23,254 bases of DNA, taken from the NCBI GenBank assembly GCA_022758985.1, contig JAEMQC010000055.1:1-23254 (forward strand). Reading direction: 5' to 3'. This document shows positions 1 to 7,623 of the stretch, piece after piece. The notes under the pieces were generated by a model. It saw nothing but the letters and a program-made list of their open reading frames with translations, was not told where the DNA came from and did not search any database. The stretch is from Campylobacteraceae bacterium. GTDB taxonomy: Bacteria; Campylobacterota; Campylobacteria; Campylobacterales; UBA6016. Made by a program: the position numbers and the translations under genes. Numbering within the stretch: position 1 is the stretch's first letter; the number at the start of each line of letters is the position of its first letter.

Positions 1-325
1 CAGACGGTAGCCGTTTGCGAGAGCTTGCTTTAAAAATCCTAAGAAGCTCCGCAGTTTGCATAAAGGTAGGGGTAGGGTAGTACAAAACCTTTCCGTTCTC
101 CCTTTTGATATTTGCACAAAGTCGCCTAATCATGGCTGTCTTTCCGCTTCCTGGGTAGCCGTATAAGAGTATGATTTTGAGTGGTTTTTCTATTGCGCTT
201 AAGAGCTTTTTGTATGCTTCATTTACACCGTCTATTAGTATGTATTCATTTTCATTGTCTGCAAAGTTTCTGTTCTCGTCGACAAACAGCTCCTTTGCCG
301 CCCCAAAACTACTTGTCGAGGTCAC
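1..325 (-). CDS. AAA ATPase of pilus/secretion type (MshM/ExeA-like), 3' end outside window
   Basis: The first 108 codons of an ATP-binding protein are visible and the gene runs off the left edge. A Walker A motif, GYPGSGKT, lies at residues 56-63 after a hydrophobic strand (IILLY). The start I prefer is GTG at 325-323, with an AGGA-type ribosome site 7 bases upstream. It lies inside the end of the secretin gene, a 17-base overlap that suggests translational coupling. Position just after a secretin fits the ExeA/MshM class of AAA ATPases, which are thought to help secretin or pilus machinery assembly at the inner membrane (family knowledge). Walker B, sensor motifs and any peptidoglycan-binding tail lie outside the window, so the MshM assignment is inference. 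The ATPase call itself is firm. Confidence 0.75.
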   Translation of the reverse strand, partial: MTSTSSFGAAKELFVDENRNFADNENEYILIDGVNEAYKKLLSAIEKPLKIILLYGYPGSGKTAMIRRLCANIKRENGKVLYYPTPTFMQTAELLRIFKASSRKRLPS

Positions 326-1895
326 TCTTGTATCCTAGCTCTTTTAGGGTAAGAGGTTTTTCTTTTTTGACTATGTGGGGGGTTATTACTATTACCATCT
401 CCTCCATTACTTTGCTTTCTACCTCTTGCTTAAATAGATAACCTAGCATTGGGATGTCTCCGAGTAAAGGAACTTTTTTTGTATCAGTGCCTGTTGCATC
501 TTTGATTAAGCCGCCAAGAATAATCCTCTCCCCATCGGCTACTTTTACCACTGATGAGAGTTGTTTTTGGGCGATATTTGGGGCTATATTGTATGCAACA
601 CCTGCCACTTGAACTGTTTGAAGCGGGCAATTAGCTGCTATGCAGTTGCTTGAAGTTGGATTTATTTTTAGTAGCATATTTGTGTCATCCATAATCTCAG
701 GTGTAATATCTAGAGTTACGCCGACATTCAGAGGTATCGTCTCCACACTTGGGTTTGTAGCACCAGTCGTTGCCGTAGCGCTTGTGCCGCCCGAGACCTT
801 TGGATAGAAGATAACATCGCCAGAAGTTATTAGAGCGGGCTGATTATTGAGTGTCATAACTTTTGGATTTGATACAGTTTTTACGTCGCCTTGCGTTCTT
901 AGGAATTTGACAAAGTCTGTCAAATCTACCCCGCCGCTTACTTTGAAATATTGTCCGAATGTAGGAGCGCCGGCTGTATCCGCCACAGCTGTTATGGCGC
1001 CTGATCCTGTATCAACGTTAGGAGCATTGATGGCGGTATAGCTTCCGTATGATGCTTTTAATGCAACGGCGTTATATAGCTTGTTCCAGTCGATACCCGT
1101 TGTATTTGCCTTGTTGAGAGTAACGGAGAGTATTTGAACATCTATAAAAACCTGCCTGTGGAGCCTGTCTTGTACCGTATCAAGATATTTTTGGACCTCT
1201 GAAAGTTGTTGTTTTGAGGCGGTTATCGTTATAAGTCCAGCTTGTGAATTTATGATAATGTCGTTTGTTTTTGTCTCAGAAGTTTTTGTAGCGGAGGCTT
1301 CGGCTTTTGTCGCATCGGTAACCAACTCTTTTTTAACGATACTCATTTCTGAGGTGTTATGTGGACGAAGGATTGATTCTATGTCTTTTCCAAGTTGCTT
1401 CCAAAACTCAAATTTATCATCCGTAGATTCATATGTTGAACCGCCGGAAGATGTGCTTGGAAGCCCTGCTTGAGTGGATGTGGATGAGCCGCTTTGCGAG
1501 GCTCCACCATTAGGCGCAAAGACTGTTTTTGCACTCCTTGAAGTTCCTATATAATCCACTTTGAATGTTTTTGTAGTGTATGAGGATATTTTTAAAATAC
1601 CGTTTTGGTATTCGTAATCTAGCTTGTTTTCCGTTAGCAAAAAGTCAAAGATGTCGTTAAGCGTAAAATCTCTGAGGTTTATGGTGTTTAGCGGTTTATT
1701 CAAAAGCTCTTCCGCATCATTGTCTTTTACGGCGACGCTAAAAGAGCATCTGGAGCTTAGCTGTTCTAGCAGTTGGGATATCGTTGTGCCTTTTGATGCG
1801 CTAAGGTTGCTAAACACCTTGTCGTCGCAGTCCGATTTGGCGTAGACGCTTATGCTCAAAATTCCGATAAACGCAATAGTGAAAAATTTATTCAT
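309..1895 (-). CDS. mshL: MshL-type secretin, outer-membrane pilus/T2SS channel
   Basis: This 528-residue protein would form the outer-membrane ring through which a pilus or pseudopilus passes. Residues 1-19 are a Sec signal peptide ending in VYA. A short N-terminal STN/secretin domain spans about residues 37-105 (LRDFTLNDIFDFLL). A Ser/Gly/Thr-rich linker covers about 129-157. The secretin domain proper is about 248-508, with VFIDVQILSV, VSNPKVMTLNNQPALI and the closing VPLLGDIPMLGYLF plus EEMVIVITPHIV. The ATG shares an ATGA overlap with the PilP/MshK-like gene upstream. Its place after MshI-, MshJ- and MshK-like genes favours MshL over GspD or PilQ. The two Cys residues at 418 and 423 could form a disulfide. 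The family is sure; the MSHA subtype is likely. Confidence 0.9.
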   Translation of the reverse strand: MNKFFTIAFIGILSISVYAKSDCDDKVFSNLSASKGTTISQLLEQLSSRCSFSVAVKDNDAEELLNKPLNTINLRDFTLNDIFDFLLTENKLDYEYQNGILKISSYTTKTFKVDYIGTSRSAKTVFAPNGGASQSGSSTSTQAGLPSTSSGGSTYESTDDKFEFWKQLGKDIESILRPHNTSEMSIVKKELVTDATKAEASATKTSETKTNDIIINSQAGLITITASKQQLSEVQKYLDTVQDRLHRQVFIDVQILSVTLNKANTTGIDWNKLYNAVALKASYGSYTAINAPNVDTGSGAITAVADTAGAPTFGQYFKVSGGVDLTDFVKFLRTQGDVKTVSNPKVMTLNNQPALITSGDVIFYPKVSGGTSATATTGATNPSVETIPLNVGVTLDITPEIMDDTNMLLKINPTSSNCIAANCPLQTVQVAGVAYNIAPNIAQKQLSSVVKVADGERIILGGLIKDATGTDTKKVPLLGDIPMLGYLFKQEVESKVMEEMVIVITPHIVKKEKPLTLKELGYKSDLDK

Positions 1896-2248
1896 TTGCC
1901 GCCTTTAAATATATAAAGTGTCTTACTCTCTTTTTTGCCTGTTACCATAACGCTTTTAGCTCCTATTTGCGATAGTTTGTAGCCATGTATTACATCTCCG
2001 ACTTTTAGCCATTTGTCGTTTACTAGCGCCTGCCCGTCAAGAATAGCTTTTAGTTCTAGTTTTGGCGCAACAGTTTTGTTTGTTTCGTTATTATCCGCTA
2101 CTATTTTTTGTTTCTCGAAAGCATCGGCCGTTGCCGCTATTTGAGATTCGGTAAGTATACTCCTTTTGGATGCTATGTTTTTTATTATATCGTCTATTTC
2201 GGAGCCATACAAGAGAGTGCAAGTAAGTAAAAAAGCCATTATCCTCAT
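1892..2248 (-). CDS. Small periplasmic PilP/GspC/MshK-like pilus assembly protein
   Basis: A 118-residue secreted protein. Residues 1-15 form a short signal peptide (MRIMAFLLTCTLLYG). The C-terminal half (about 68-115: LKAILDGQALVNDKWLKVGD, then a YKLSQIG strand and a VMVTGK strand) has the beta-rich pattern of the homology region of GspC, PilP and MshK. In those families this domain links inner-membrane components to the secretin (family knowledge). The middle is charged and probably flexible. The gene sits one base after the stop of the GspM/PilO-like gene and overlaps the secretin start by four bases (ATGA), so stoichiometric coupled translation with the secretin is likely. The exact subfamily is uncertain because these proteins diverge strongly. 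Confidence 0.7.
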   Translation of the reverse strand: MRIMAFLLTCTLLYGSEIDDIIKNIASKRSILTESQIAATADAFEKQKIVADNNETNKTVAPKLELKAILDGQALVNDKWLKVGDVIHGYKLSQIGAKSVMVTGKKESKTLYIFKGGK

Positions 2249-2249
2249 A

Positions 2250-2885
2250 CTATAATCCGCTCACCGTTACGGTAATTTCCGCATTTAGTTTTTTACCGTT
2301 ATCTATTTTTATTTTTTCTATTTTGGAGAACATTTGCGAGCTCTCAAGAGCGTTTGCAAAACCAAGTATTCCTTTAAACTCCCCGCTGCAGTTTAGGTCT
2401 ACTCTTAGCTCTTTTTTGAATACGCCGTTTTCTTTATCTAGGAGCGATGTTTTGAGCGAATTTATTACCACTCCGTACTTTGCGGATGATTCCGCCGTCT
2501 CGTCGACAAACTCTAGTATATTTTTTTCGCTCAGATTTATAAAATCTATGCTTTGTAGGCTGTTTTCAAGCTCTCTGTTTTTGCTTATTTGAGACTGCAG
2601 CTTGGCCACGAGAGCTTTATTTGTTTCTTGTATTAGCTTTATGTCAGAGAGAAGCTCGTTTTTTCTCTTTAGGTATTCTTTGGTTGCGTCTATCTCCGTG
2701 CGCAATTGCTCGAACTTTCTCTTTTTATCTGCTATCCTTTTTTCGCTGATGGGAATAAGAAACTGATATGACAAAAATGCGAACAAAATAAAAGGGGTTG
2801 CATAAAATATTGCCTTCTCGCTACCTTTCCTGTTTTCAAATATTTCATCGATGGCATTATGGAGCTTATCTAGATTGAATTCCAT
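2250..2885 (-). CDS. GspM/PilO/MshJ-like inner-membrane pilus assembly protein
   Basis: A 211-residue bitopic protein. A short cytoplasmic N-terminus is followed by one membrane segment (about residues 25-46, AIFYATPFILFAFLSYQFLI), a charged coiled-coil stretch (about 48-115, rich in Lys/Glu heptads), and a C-terminal domain with alternating strands and helices (about 130-211). This is the classic layout of PilO, GspM and MshJ, which build the inner-membrane platform with PilN/GspL partners. The start ATG overlaps the stop of the upstream GspL-like gene as TAATG. No catalytic motif is expected or seen. The call rests on architecture and neighbours more than on conserved residues. Confidence 0.7.
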   Translation of the reverse strand: MEFNLDKLHNAIDEIFENRKGSEKAIFYATPFILFAFLSYQFLIPISEKRIADKKRKFEQLRTEIDATKEYLKRKNELLSDIKLIQETNKALVAKLQSQISKNRELENSLQSIDFINLSEKNILEFVDETAESSAKYGVVINSLKTSLLDKENGVFKKELRVDLNCSGEFKGILGFANALESSQMFSKIEKIKIDNGKKLNAEITVTVSGL

Positions 2886-4444
2886 TATTCTCCATCCTCC
2901 ATAGAAATATTACCGATAAATCTCGTAGAGTTCGCATCTTTTGCTATATCGTCCGCCGATATTTTTTTACCAGTAGCCAAGAGTAGTTTTTTTGCAAACT
3001 TGCTAATTAGCGTCGCCTTGTCGGAGCTGCACTCTATCTTAATATGCGTTTCGTTTATGTCTATGCTTCTTAGCGCGACGGAACTGTTTGCGGCGATATT
3101 CGATATTTGGGCGGTCTTTGCGGATACGCTACTATTTTGCTTTCTTTTGGTTTCAAGCTCTTTTAGCATGGCGACGGTGTCGGACTGTTTTTTTGCCTCT
3201 TCGTCGTTTCTTTTTATAAGTTCATTTTGCTCTTTTTGCGCTCTGGCTCTAAGCATCTCGATTTTATTTTGCTCTATCTTTAGCGAGGCTAGCTCTTTTT
3301 CAAGGCTTGATATTTTTAAAGAATAGTAGGCTCCGGCGGCTGTCATATTGTACAACGGATAGCTAAACGAGACGATTAGCGCAGCGGTAGAAATCAATAA
3401 AAACTTTCCGGCGTCTCTTTGGAGTAGGGGAGGCGGCCTGAGAAAGATCGAGAAGTTGAGGTTCTCATAGTTTTCTATGTCGTGCAGATATGCAAAGAAC
3501 ATAAGCTTTGTTCCCATATCCACAAAACCATCCGTTTTTATTCCGAGATTAAAATCAAAATCCCTAAAAGGGGTCTCGAAATACTCCGCAGCTATCTCCG
3601 AAAGTCTCGCTATGTTGCCGTGTTCCGTACCGACAAAGATAGCCTCATAACCACTTATTTGGTTTATTCTCTTGGCATGCATAAGAACGTCTGATATAGT
3701 TGTAAAAAACCCTTCGATTAATGTTTTGAAGGCGGCCTCAAACTCAACCCTTTTTGTTCTAAATTCGATATTGGTGAGTATCTTTATGAGGTCGTCTGCA
3801 TCTACTCTTTCGCCGAGTATTTCGGAAAACCTCTCGGTTAGCGCCCTTATGCTGCCCCTTATAGATTTTGAGTATACATAGTGACCGTTTTGATAGACGC
3901 ATAGATAGGCGCTATCGTTGTATAGGTAGATAAACGCAAAAGTGACCGAGTCGCTTAGAAAATTTTTTGTAAAGAGTGTTCTTATGACCGTCTGAGGAGC
4001 AAAAACGAAATCTATATATTCGTCCTCCAAGAGCCCAAGCCTCTGTTTTATCGCAGGGTATGTAGCTATAAAAGCGTTATATTTTTTTGTCTCCTGGTTT
4101 TGTATCTCTTCTGGATGCTCTACGTAGCATATCTTATACTCTATGCTAGGCTCCAAAGCGAGCTCGTCGAATAGTTTGAGCTCTATAGCATCAAATAGCT
4201 CTTGACCTACTAAGAATTTATTTATATCGACGGCTTCCGTTAGTATGTCGTCTATAGCCAGAAAGGATATAAGCTTGGCTTTGTTTGAGGGCTTCAATAC
4301 CGGTTTTAGTGTTTTATCGGAGTATTCGTAAAACAAGGAAGAAGATGGCGAATAAAAACAGACTGCAGAAGTATGTGCATGCTTTGATTTGGCAAGAGGC
4401 AGTTTGAAGCTTTTTAAAAAATCAAGATTCAAAATCATACCCAT
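2885..4444 (-). CDS. GspL/MshI-like bitopic pilus platform protein (PilM-like plus PilN-like parts)
   Basis: This 519-residue protein combines in one chain what type IV pilus systems often split between PilM and PilN. Residues 1 to about 340 are cytoplasmic with no export signal and look like a divergent actin-like PilM/GspL domain (for example FAFIYLYNDSAYLCVYQNG near 169-187 and YEAIFVGTEHGNIARL near 266-281). One membrane helix lies at about 348-366 (FLLISTAALIVSFSYPLYN), then a long coiled coil at about 375-440, and a small periplasmic domain to the end. The start ATG lies inside era (23-base overlap), with AAGGA about 10 bases upstream. A second ATG two codons on is possible. The PilM-like assignment of the N-terminal half is inference from architecture and context. 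Confidence 0.7.
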   Translation of the reverse strand: MGMILNLDFLKSFKLPLAKSKHAHTSAVCFYSPSSSLFYEYSDKTLKPVLKPSNKAKLISFLAIDDILTEAVDINKFLVGQELFDAIELKLFDELALEPSIEYKICYVEHPEEIQNQETKKYNAFIATYPAIKQRLGLLEDEYIDFVFAPQTVIRTLFTKNFLSDSVTFAFIYLYNDSAYLCVYQNGHYVYSKSIRGSIRALTERFSEILGERVDADDLIKILTNIEFRTKRVEFEAAFKTLIEGFFTTISDVLMHAKRINQISGYEAIFVGTEHGNIARLSEIAAEYFETPFRDFDFNLGIKTDGFVDMGTKLMFFAYLHDIENYENLNFSIFLRPPPLLQRDAGKFLLISTAALIVSFSYPLYNMTAAGAYYSLKISSLEKELASLKIEQNKIEMLRARAQKEQNELIKRNDEEAKKQSDTVAMLKELETKRKQNSSVSAKTAQISNIAANSSVALRSIDINETHIKIECSSDKATLISKFAKKLLLATGKKISADDIAKDANSTRFIGNISMEDGE

Positions 4445-5312
4445 ATTCGGCTAATCCTTTTTTATCCGTCGTCCAGTTTTTGTTGGTTTTGACAAAAAGT
4501 TCTAAATGTATCTTTTTTTGCGAAAATCTCTCGAGCGCCGTTCTGGCTTTTGTGCCAATTCTTTTTATGGTTTGGCCGCCCTTGCCGATAATCATCGCCT
4601 TTTGAGAATCTTTATTTGCTACTATGGTGGCATAAACTTTATCTAATGTATCACTTTCATCTATTTTATTTATGACTACGTCGGTCTCGTATGGGATTTC
4701 ATCACTCAGACCGTTAAACAGCTCTTCCCTGATAAGCTCTTTGTAAATATCTCTTATGTTTTGATCCGTCAAAAGTTCCGGGTCGTATAGATACGGTGAA
4801 TTTGGCAGGTATTTTACGACGGTATCCAAAATCTCTTTTTTTCCGCTCTCTTTGGTGGCGCTAATAGGTATGAGTTCCAAAAAGTTATTTTTATGTTTAC
4901 TTAGCTCTTCTATCGTCTTAAATAGTTTTTCGCGCTCAAGCATATCTATCTTGTTTACAAGTAGAATGTGAGGCTTGCCCTCAGATATTTCTAGAAACTC
5001 TTCATAATCTTTTAGCGCAAATCTGGCGTCGGCTATAAACAGTATAAGATCGGCGTCGCTTACGGCCTTAATGGCTTCGGAGAGCATATATTCGTTTAGC
5101 AGTTTTTTCCCCGTTTGAAGCCCCGGGGTGTCAATGAGCACTATTTGCGCTTCATTGTGCATCAAAATCCCTTTGAGCCTCTTTCTGGTCGCATTGGCCT
5201 TGTGGCTTACCAGCATTATCTTTTCGCCGACGAGCCAGTTTAGAAGCGTGCTTTTGCCTGCGTTTGGCTTGCCAATTACTGCTACGAAGCCGCATTTAGT
5301 GTTTGTGTTCAA
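4422..5312 (-). CDS. era: GTPase Era, 16S rRNA-binding ribosome assembly factor
   Basis: Era binds the 3' end of 16S rRNA and helps 30S maturation (family knowledge). At 296 residues it has family length. Seen motifs are G1 GKPNAGKS (14-21), G3 DTPG (61-64), G4 NKID (120-123), a SAT G5-like motif near 151-153, and a C-terminal type II KH domain with the GKGG loop at 243-246. The G1 reads NAGKS where many family members have NVGKS, a mild change. Translation starts at TTG (5312-5310), which overlaps the hslU stop as TTGA and has AAGG eight bases upstream; I see no better start. The 3' end overlaps the pilus platform gene by 23 bases. Confidence 0.97.
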   Translation of the reverse strand: MNTNTKCGFVAVIGKPNAGKSTLLNWLVGEKIMLVSHKANATRKRLKGILMHNEAQIVLIDTPGLQTGKKLLNEYMLSEAIKAVSDADLILFIADARFALKDYEEFLEISEGKPHILLVNKIDMLEREKLFKTIEELSKHKNNFLELIPISATKESGKKEILDTVVKYLPNSPYLYDPELLTDQNIRDIYKELIREELFNGLSDEIPYETDVVINKIDESDTLDKVYATIVANKDSQKAMIIGKGGQTIKRIGTKARTALERFSQKKIHLELFVKTNKNWTTDKKGLAEYGYDFES

Positions 5313-6637
5313 AGAATATACCTTGCGTGATCTATATTTTCTACTATATTACCCAGTTTTTCGTTGACTAGCGTATCGGTAATCGATATTTTCTCTCCAG
5401 CCATCAGATCTGCGTCAAAGCTAATATCTTCCATCACTTTTTCGATGACCGTATGAAGCCTTCTGGCGCCTATATCTTCAGTTTTTTCATTTGCCCTTTG
5501 AGCTAGTTTTGCCATAGCGCGCACACCGCTATCTTCAAATACCACTTCCACATTCTCCGTTTTCAAAAGGGCGGCATATTGCTTTAGGATTGAGTTTTTT
5601 GGTTTTGTCAAAATGTCATACAAAGCATCTTCGTCAAGCGACTCCATCTCTACTCTAAGTGGAAATCTCCCTTGAAGTTCTGGGATGAGATCGCTAGGCT
5701 TTGTCAAATGAAATGCCCCTGCGCCGATAAATAGTATATGATCGGTATTTACCTGCCCAAGCTTAGTCGATACCGTTGAGCCTTCTATGATTGGGAGCAA
5801 ATCTCTTTGCACCCCTTCCTTGCTCGGGTCTTGTCTAGACGATGTAGATGAACTGACGGCTATTTTGTCTATCTCGTCTATGAAGATTATTCCTTCTTCC
5901 TCCGTGCGTCTAAGGGATTCAGCCTTGATAGCTTCGTTGTCAAGCAGCTCCTCGGCAGCTTCGTTTTGGTAAATGCTGACAGCCTCTTTGACGCTCACCT
6001 CTTTTTTAACCTCTTTTTTTTCAAATCCGCCCAATATCTTAGAAAACGATTCTTGTATTTTAGCAACTTCCGGTGGCAGATTTGTGTCGTAGTTTTCGCC
6101 GCTAGGCTTTGAAATCTCTATCTCTATTTTTAGATTATCAGCTTCGCCGGAGAGTATTTTTGCCTTCATCTTTTCAAGGGCTTTTTTATACTCCTCTTTT
6201 TTCTCTGCCGATGCACCTGCTGGCAACTCGGGCATTAGCTTTTTGGCTACTTTTTCTATAGATGCGGCCTCTATTTGCGGTTGCATCTTCTCTTTGTGCT
6301 CTTTTTTGACGAGATTGTAAGATGCTAAAGCTAGGTCGCGCACCATTGATTCGACGTCGCGCCCAACAAACCCGACCTCTGTATATTTACTAGCCTCGAC
6401 TTTGATAAACGGAAGTCCGAATGTCTTGGCAAGACGCCTTGCTATCTCTGTCTTGCCGACACCCGTAGGGCCAATAAGAAGGATGTTTTTTGGCACGACG
6501 TCCTCTTGCATCTGTTTTGATAGCTTAAGGCGACGCATTCTATTTCTAAGCGCTATCGCTATGACTTTTTTTGCGCTCTGCTGACCTATTACGTATTCGT
6601 CCAGCACCTCTACGATTTGTCTTGGCGTTAGGTTCAT
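5309..6637 (-). CDS. hslU: HslU (ClpY), unfoldase ATPase of the HslUV protease
   Basis: HslU is the hexameric AAA+ ATPase that unfolds substrates and feeds them to HslV in the cytoplasm. I start it at the ATG at 6637, giving 442 residues, close to the family norm. That ATG overlaps the hslV stop as TAATG with GGAG five bases upstream, whereas an upstream in-frame ATG at 6685 would add 16 unusual residues inside hslV. Motifs are MNLTPRQIVEVLDEYVIGQ at the N-terminus, Walker A GPTGVGKT (56-63), Walker B IIFIDEIDKIA, a charged Lys/Glu-rich insertion typical of the I domain, and the C-terminal IGARRLHTVIEKVMED sensor-2 region. The last residues are RYIL, matching the HslU tail that docks into HslV. 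Confidence 0.97.
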   Translation of the reverse strand: MNLTPRQIVEVLDEYVIGQQSAKKVIAIALRNRMRRLKLSKQMQEDVVPKNILLIGPTGVGKTEIARRLAKTFGLPFIKVEASKYTEVGFVGRDVESMVRDLALASYNLVKKEHKEKMQPQIEAASIEKVAKKLMPELPAGASAEKKEEYKKALEKMKAKILSGEADNLKIEIEISKPSGENYDTNLPPEVAKIQESFSKILGGFEKKEVKKEVSVKEAVSIYQNEAAEELLDNEAIKAESLRRTEEEGIIFIDEIDKIAVSSSTSSRQDPSKEGVQRDLLPIIEGSTVSTKLGQVNTDHILFIGAGAFHLTKPSDLIPELQGRFPLRVEMESLDEDALYDILTKPKNSILKQYAALLKTENVEVVFEDSGVRAMAKLAQRANEKTEDIGARRLHTVIEKVMEDISFDADLMAGEKISITDTLVNEKLGNIVENIDHARYIL

Positions 6638-7173
6638 TACTGCTCCAGTGTCAGAATGGAGATATTCTGGTTTGTGTAGATACAAAGTTCTCCGGCTATT
6701 TTGAGAGATTCTTCAACAAGTTTTCTAGGCTCCATCTTGGTGTGTCTTGCAAGCGCTCTTGCCGCCGATATGGCGAAGTTGCCCCCACTTCCTATGGCTG
6801 CCAGCATACCGTCCTCAGGCTCGACTACGTCGCCGCTACCGGTAAGTATAAATAGCTTTTTTGTATCGAGTGCTATCATCATCGCCTCAAGGCGCCGAAG
6901 CGCTTTGTCTTTTCTCCACTCTTTGGAAAAATCGACTACCGATTTTAGAAGGTCCCCCTTTTTGTTTGCCAGGATGTTCTCAAACATATCAAAAAGGGTA
7001 AAAGCATCGGCTGTACTCCCCGCAAACCCGGCGAGTATCTTGCCCTCATAAAGTTTTCTGATTTTTACGGCGTTTGATTTGAGTATAGAGTTGCCAAAAG
7101 TTACCTGCCCGTCGCCGCCTATTACAGCCTTGCCCTCTTTTAGGTATGCAAGTATTGTGGTCGCTTCAAACAC
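6637..7173 (-). CDS. hslV: HslV (ClpQ), threonine protease subunit
   Basis: HslV forms the proteolytic double ring of HslUV. At 178 residues it has the normal length. The N-terminus reads MFEATTILAYLKEGKAVIGG, so the catalytic N-terminal threonine (Thr5, or possibly Thr6) must be exposed by removing a short leader, unlike the MTT start of enterobacterial HslV. The GDGQVTFGN and GKILAGFAGSTADAF motifs are typical. Translation starts at GTG (7173-7171), three bases after the rplI stop. The only candidate ribosome site, GAGG, is about 11 bases away, so translation may depend on coupling from rplI. The stop overlaps the hslU start as TAATG, as expected for two subunits made together. Confidence 0.97.
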   Translation of the reverse strand: MFEATTILAYLKEGKAVIGGDGQVTFGNSILKSNAVKIRKLYEGKILAGFAGSTADAFTLFDMFENILANKKGDLLKSVVDFSKEWRKDKALRRLEAMMIALDTKKLFILTGSGDVVEPEDGMLAAIGSGGNFAISAARALARHTKMEPRKLVEESLKIAGELCIYTNQNISILTLEQ

Positions 7174-7176
7174 TGT

Positions 7177-7623
7177 TTATATCGCCTCTACTATCAAATG
7201 CAGTTTTGCATGGATGCCGTGTCCCATTTTGAGATCAAGGTCATAGGCTCCGGTAGCTTTTATTGCTCCGTGATGCTCGATGCTTTTTTTGTCTATCTCT
7301 ATGCCATGCTGTTTTTTTAGCTCCTCGGCTATCTCTTCTTTTGTGATTGAACCAAACAAGGCTCCGTTTGCTCCAGTTTTTGTCTTGATTACGAGTTTTA
7401 CGCCCTCTAGCTTTGCTTTTGCTTCGTTTAGCTTTGCTATCTCTGCCGCCTCAGCCTCTTTTTTGGCTCTCTCTCCCGCTTCCCATTGTTTGATTACCGC
7501 AGGAGTAGCTAGTTTTGCAAACCCCTTAGCTATTAGGAAGTTGTTGCCGTAGCCGTCTTTTACCTCTTTGATTTCGCCCGCTTTACCTAGGGCTTTTACG
7601 TCTTTTATTAGTAGTACTTTCAT
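7177..7623 (-). CDS. rplI: Ribosomal protein bL9
   Basis: A 148-residue large-subunit ribosomal protein with the bL9 layout. The N-terminal domain begins MKVLLIKDVKALGKAGEIKE and includes the highly conserved GYGNNFLIAKGFA-type rRNA-binding segment. A long Lys/Glu/Ala-rich connecting helix (about 45-75) leads to a C-terminal domain with TGANGALFGSIT. The ATG overlaps the lon stop by one base (TAATG). Placement between lon and hslV matches clusters I remember from Campylobacterota, where rplI-hslV-hslU-era travel together. Confidence 0.98.
   Translation of the reverse strand: MKVLLIKDVKALGKAGEIKEVKDGYGNNFLIAKGFAKLATPAVIKQWEAGERAKKEAEAAEIAKLNEAKAKLEGVKLVIKTKTGANGALFGSITKEEIAEELKKQHGIEIDKKSIEHHGAIKATGAYDLDLKMGHGIHAKLHLIVEAI

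Noticed and set aside
181..441. Plus-strand 86-residue frame across the ATPase/secretin overlap
   Set aside because: Antisense to two supported genes, cysteine/leucine-rich with no coherent domain.
6635..6685. Upstream ATG of hslU at 6685
   Set aside because: It would extend HslU by 16 residues lying inside hslV and unlike the family start; the ATG at 6637 has a good ribosome site and matches the conserved MNLTPRQIV N-terminus.
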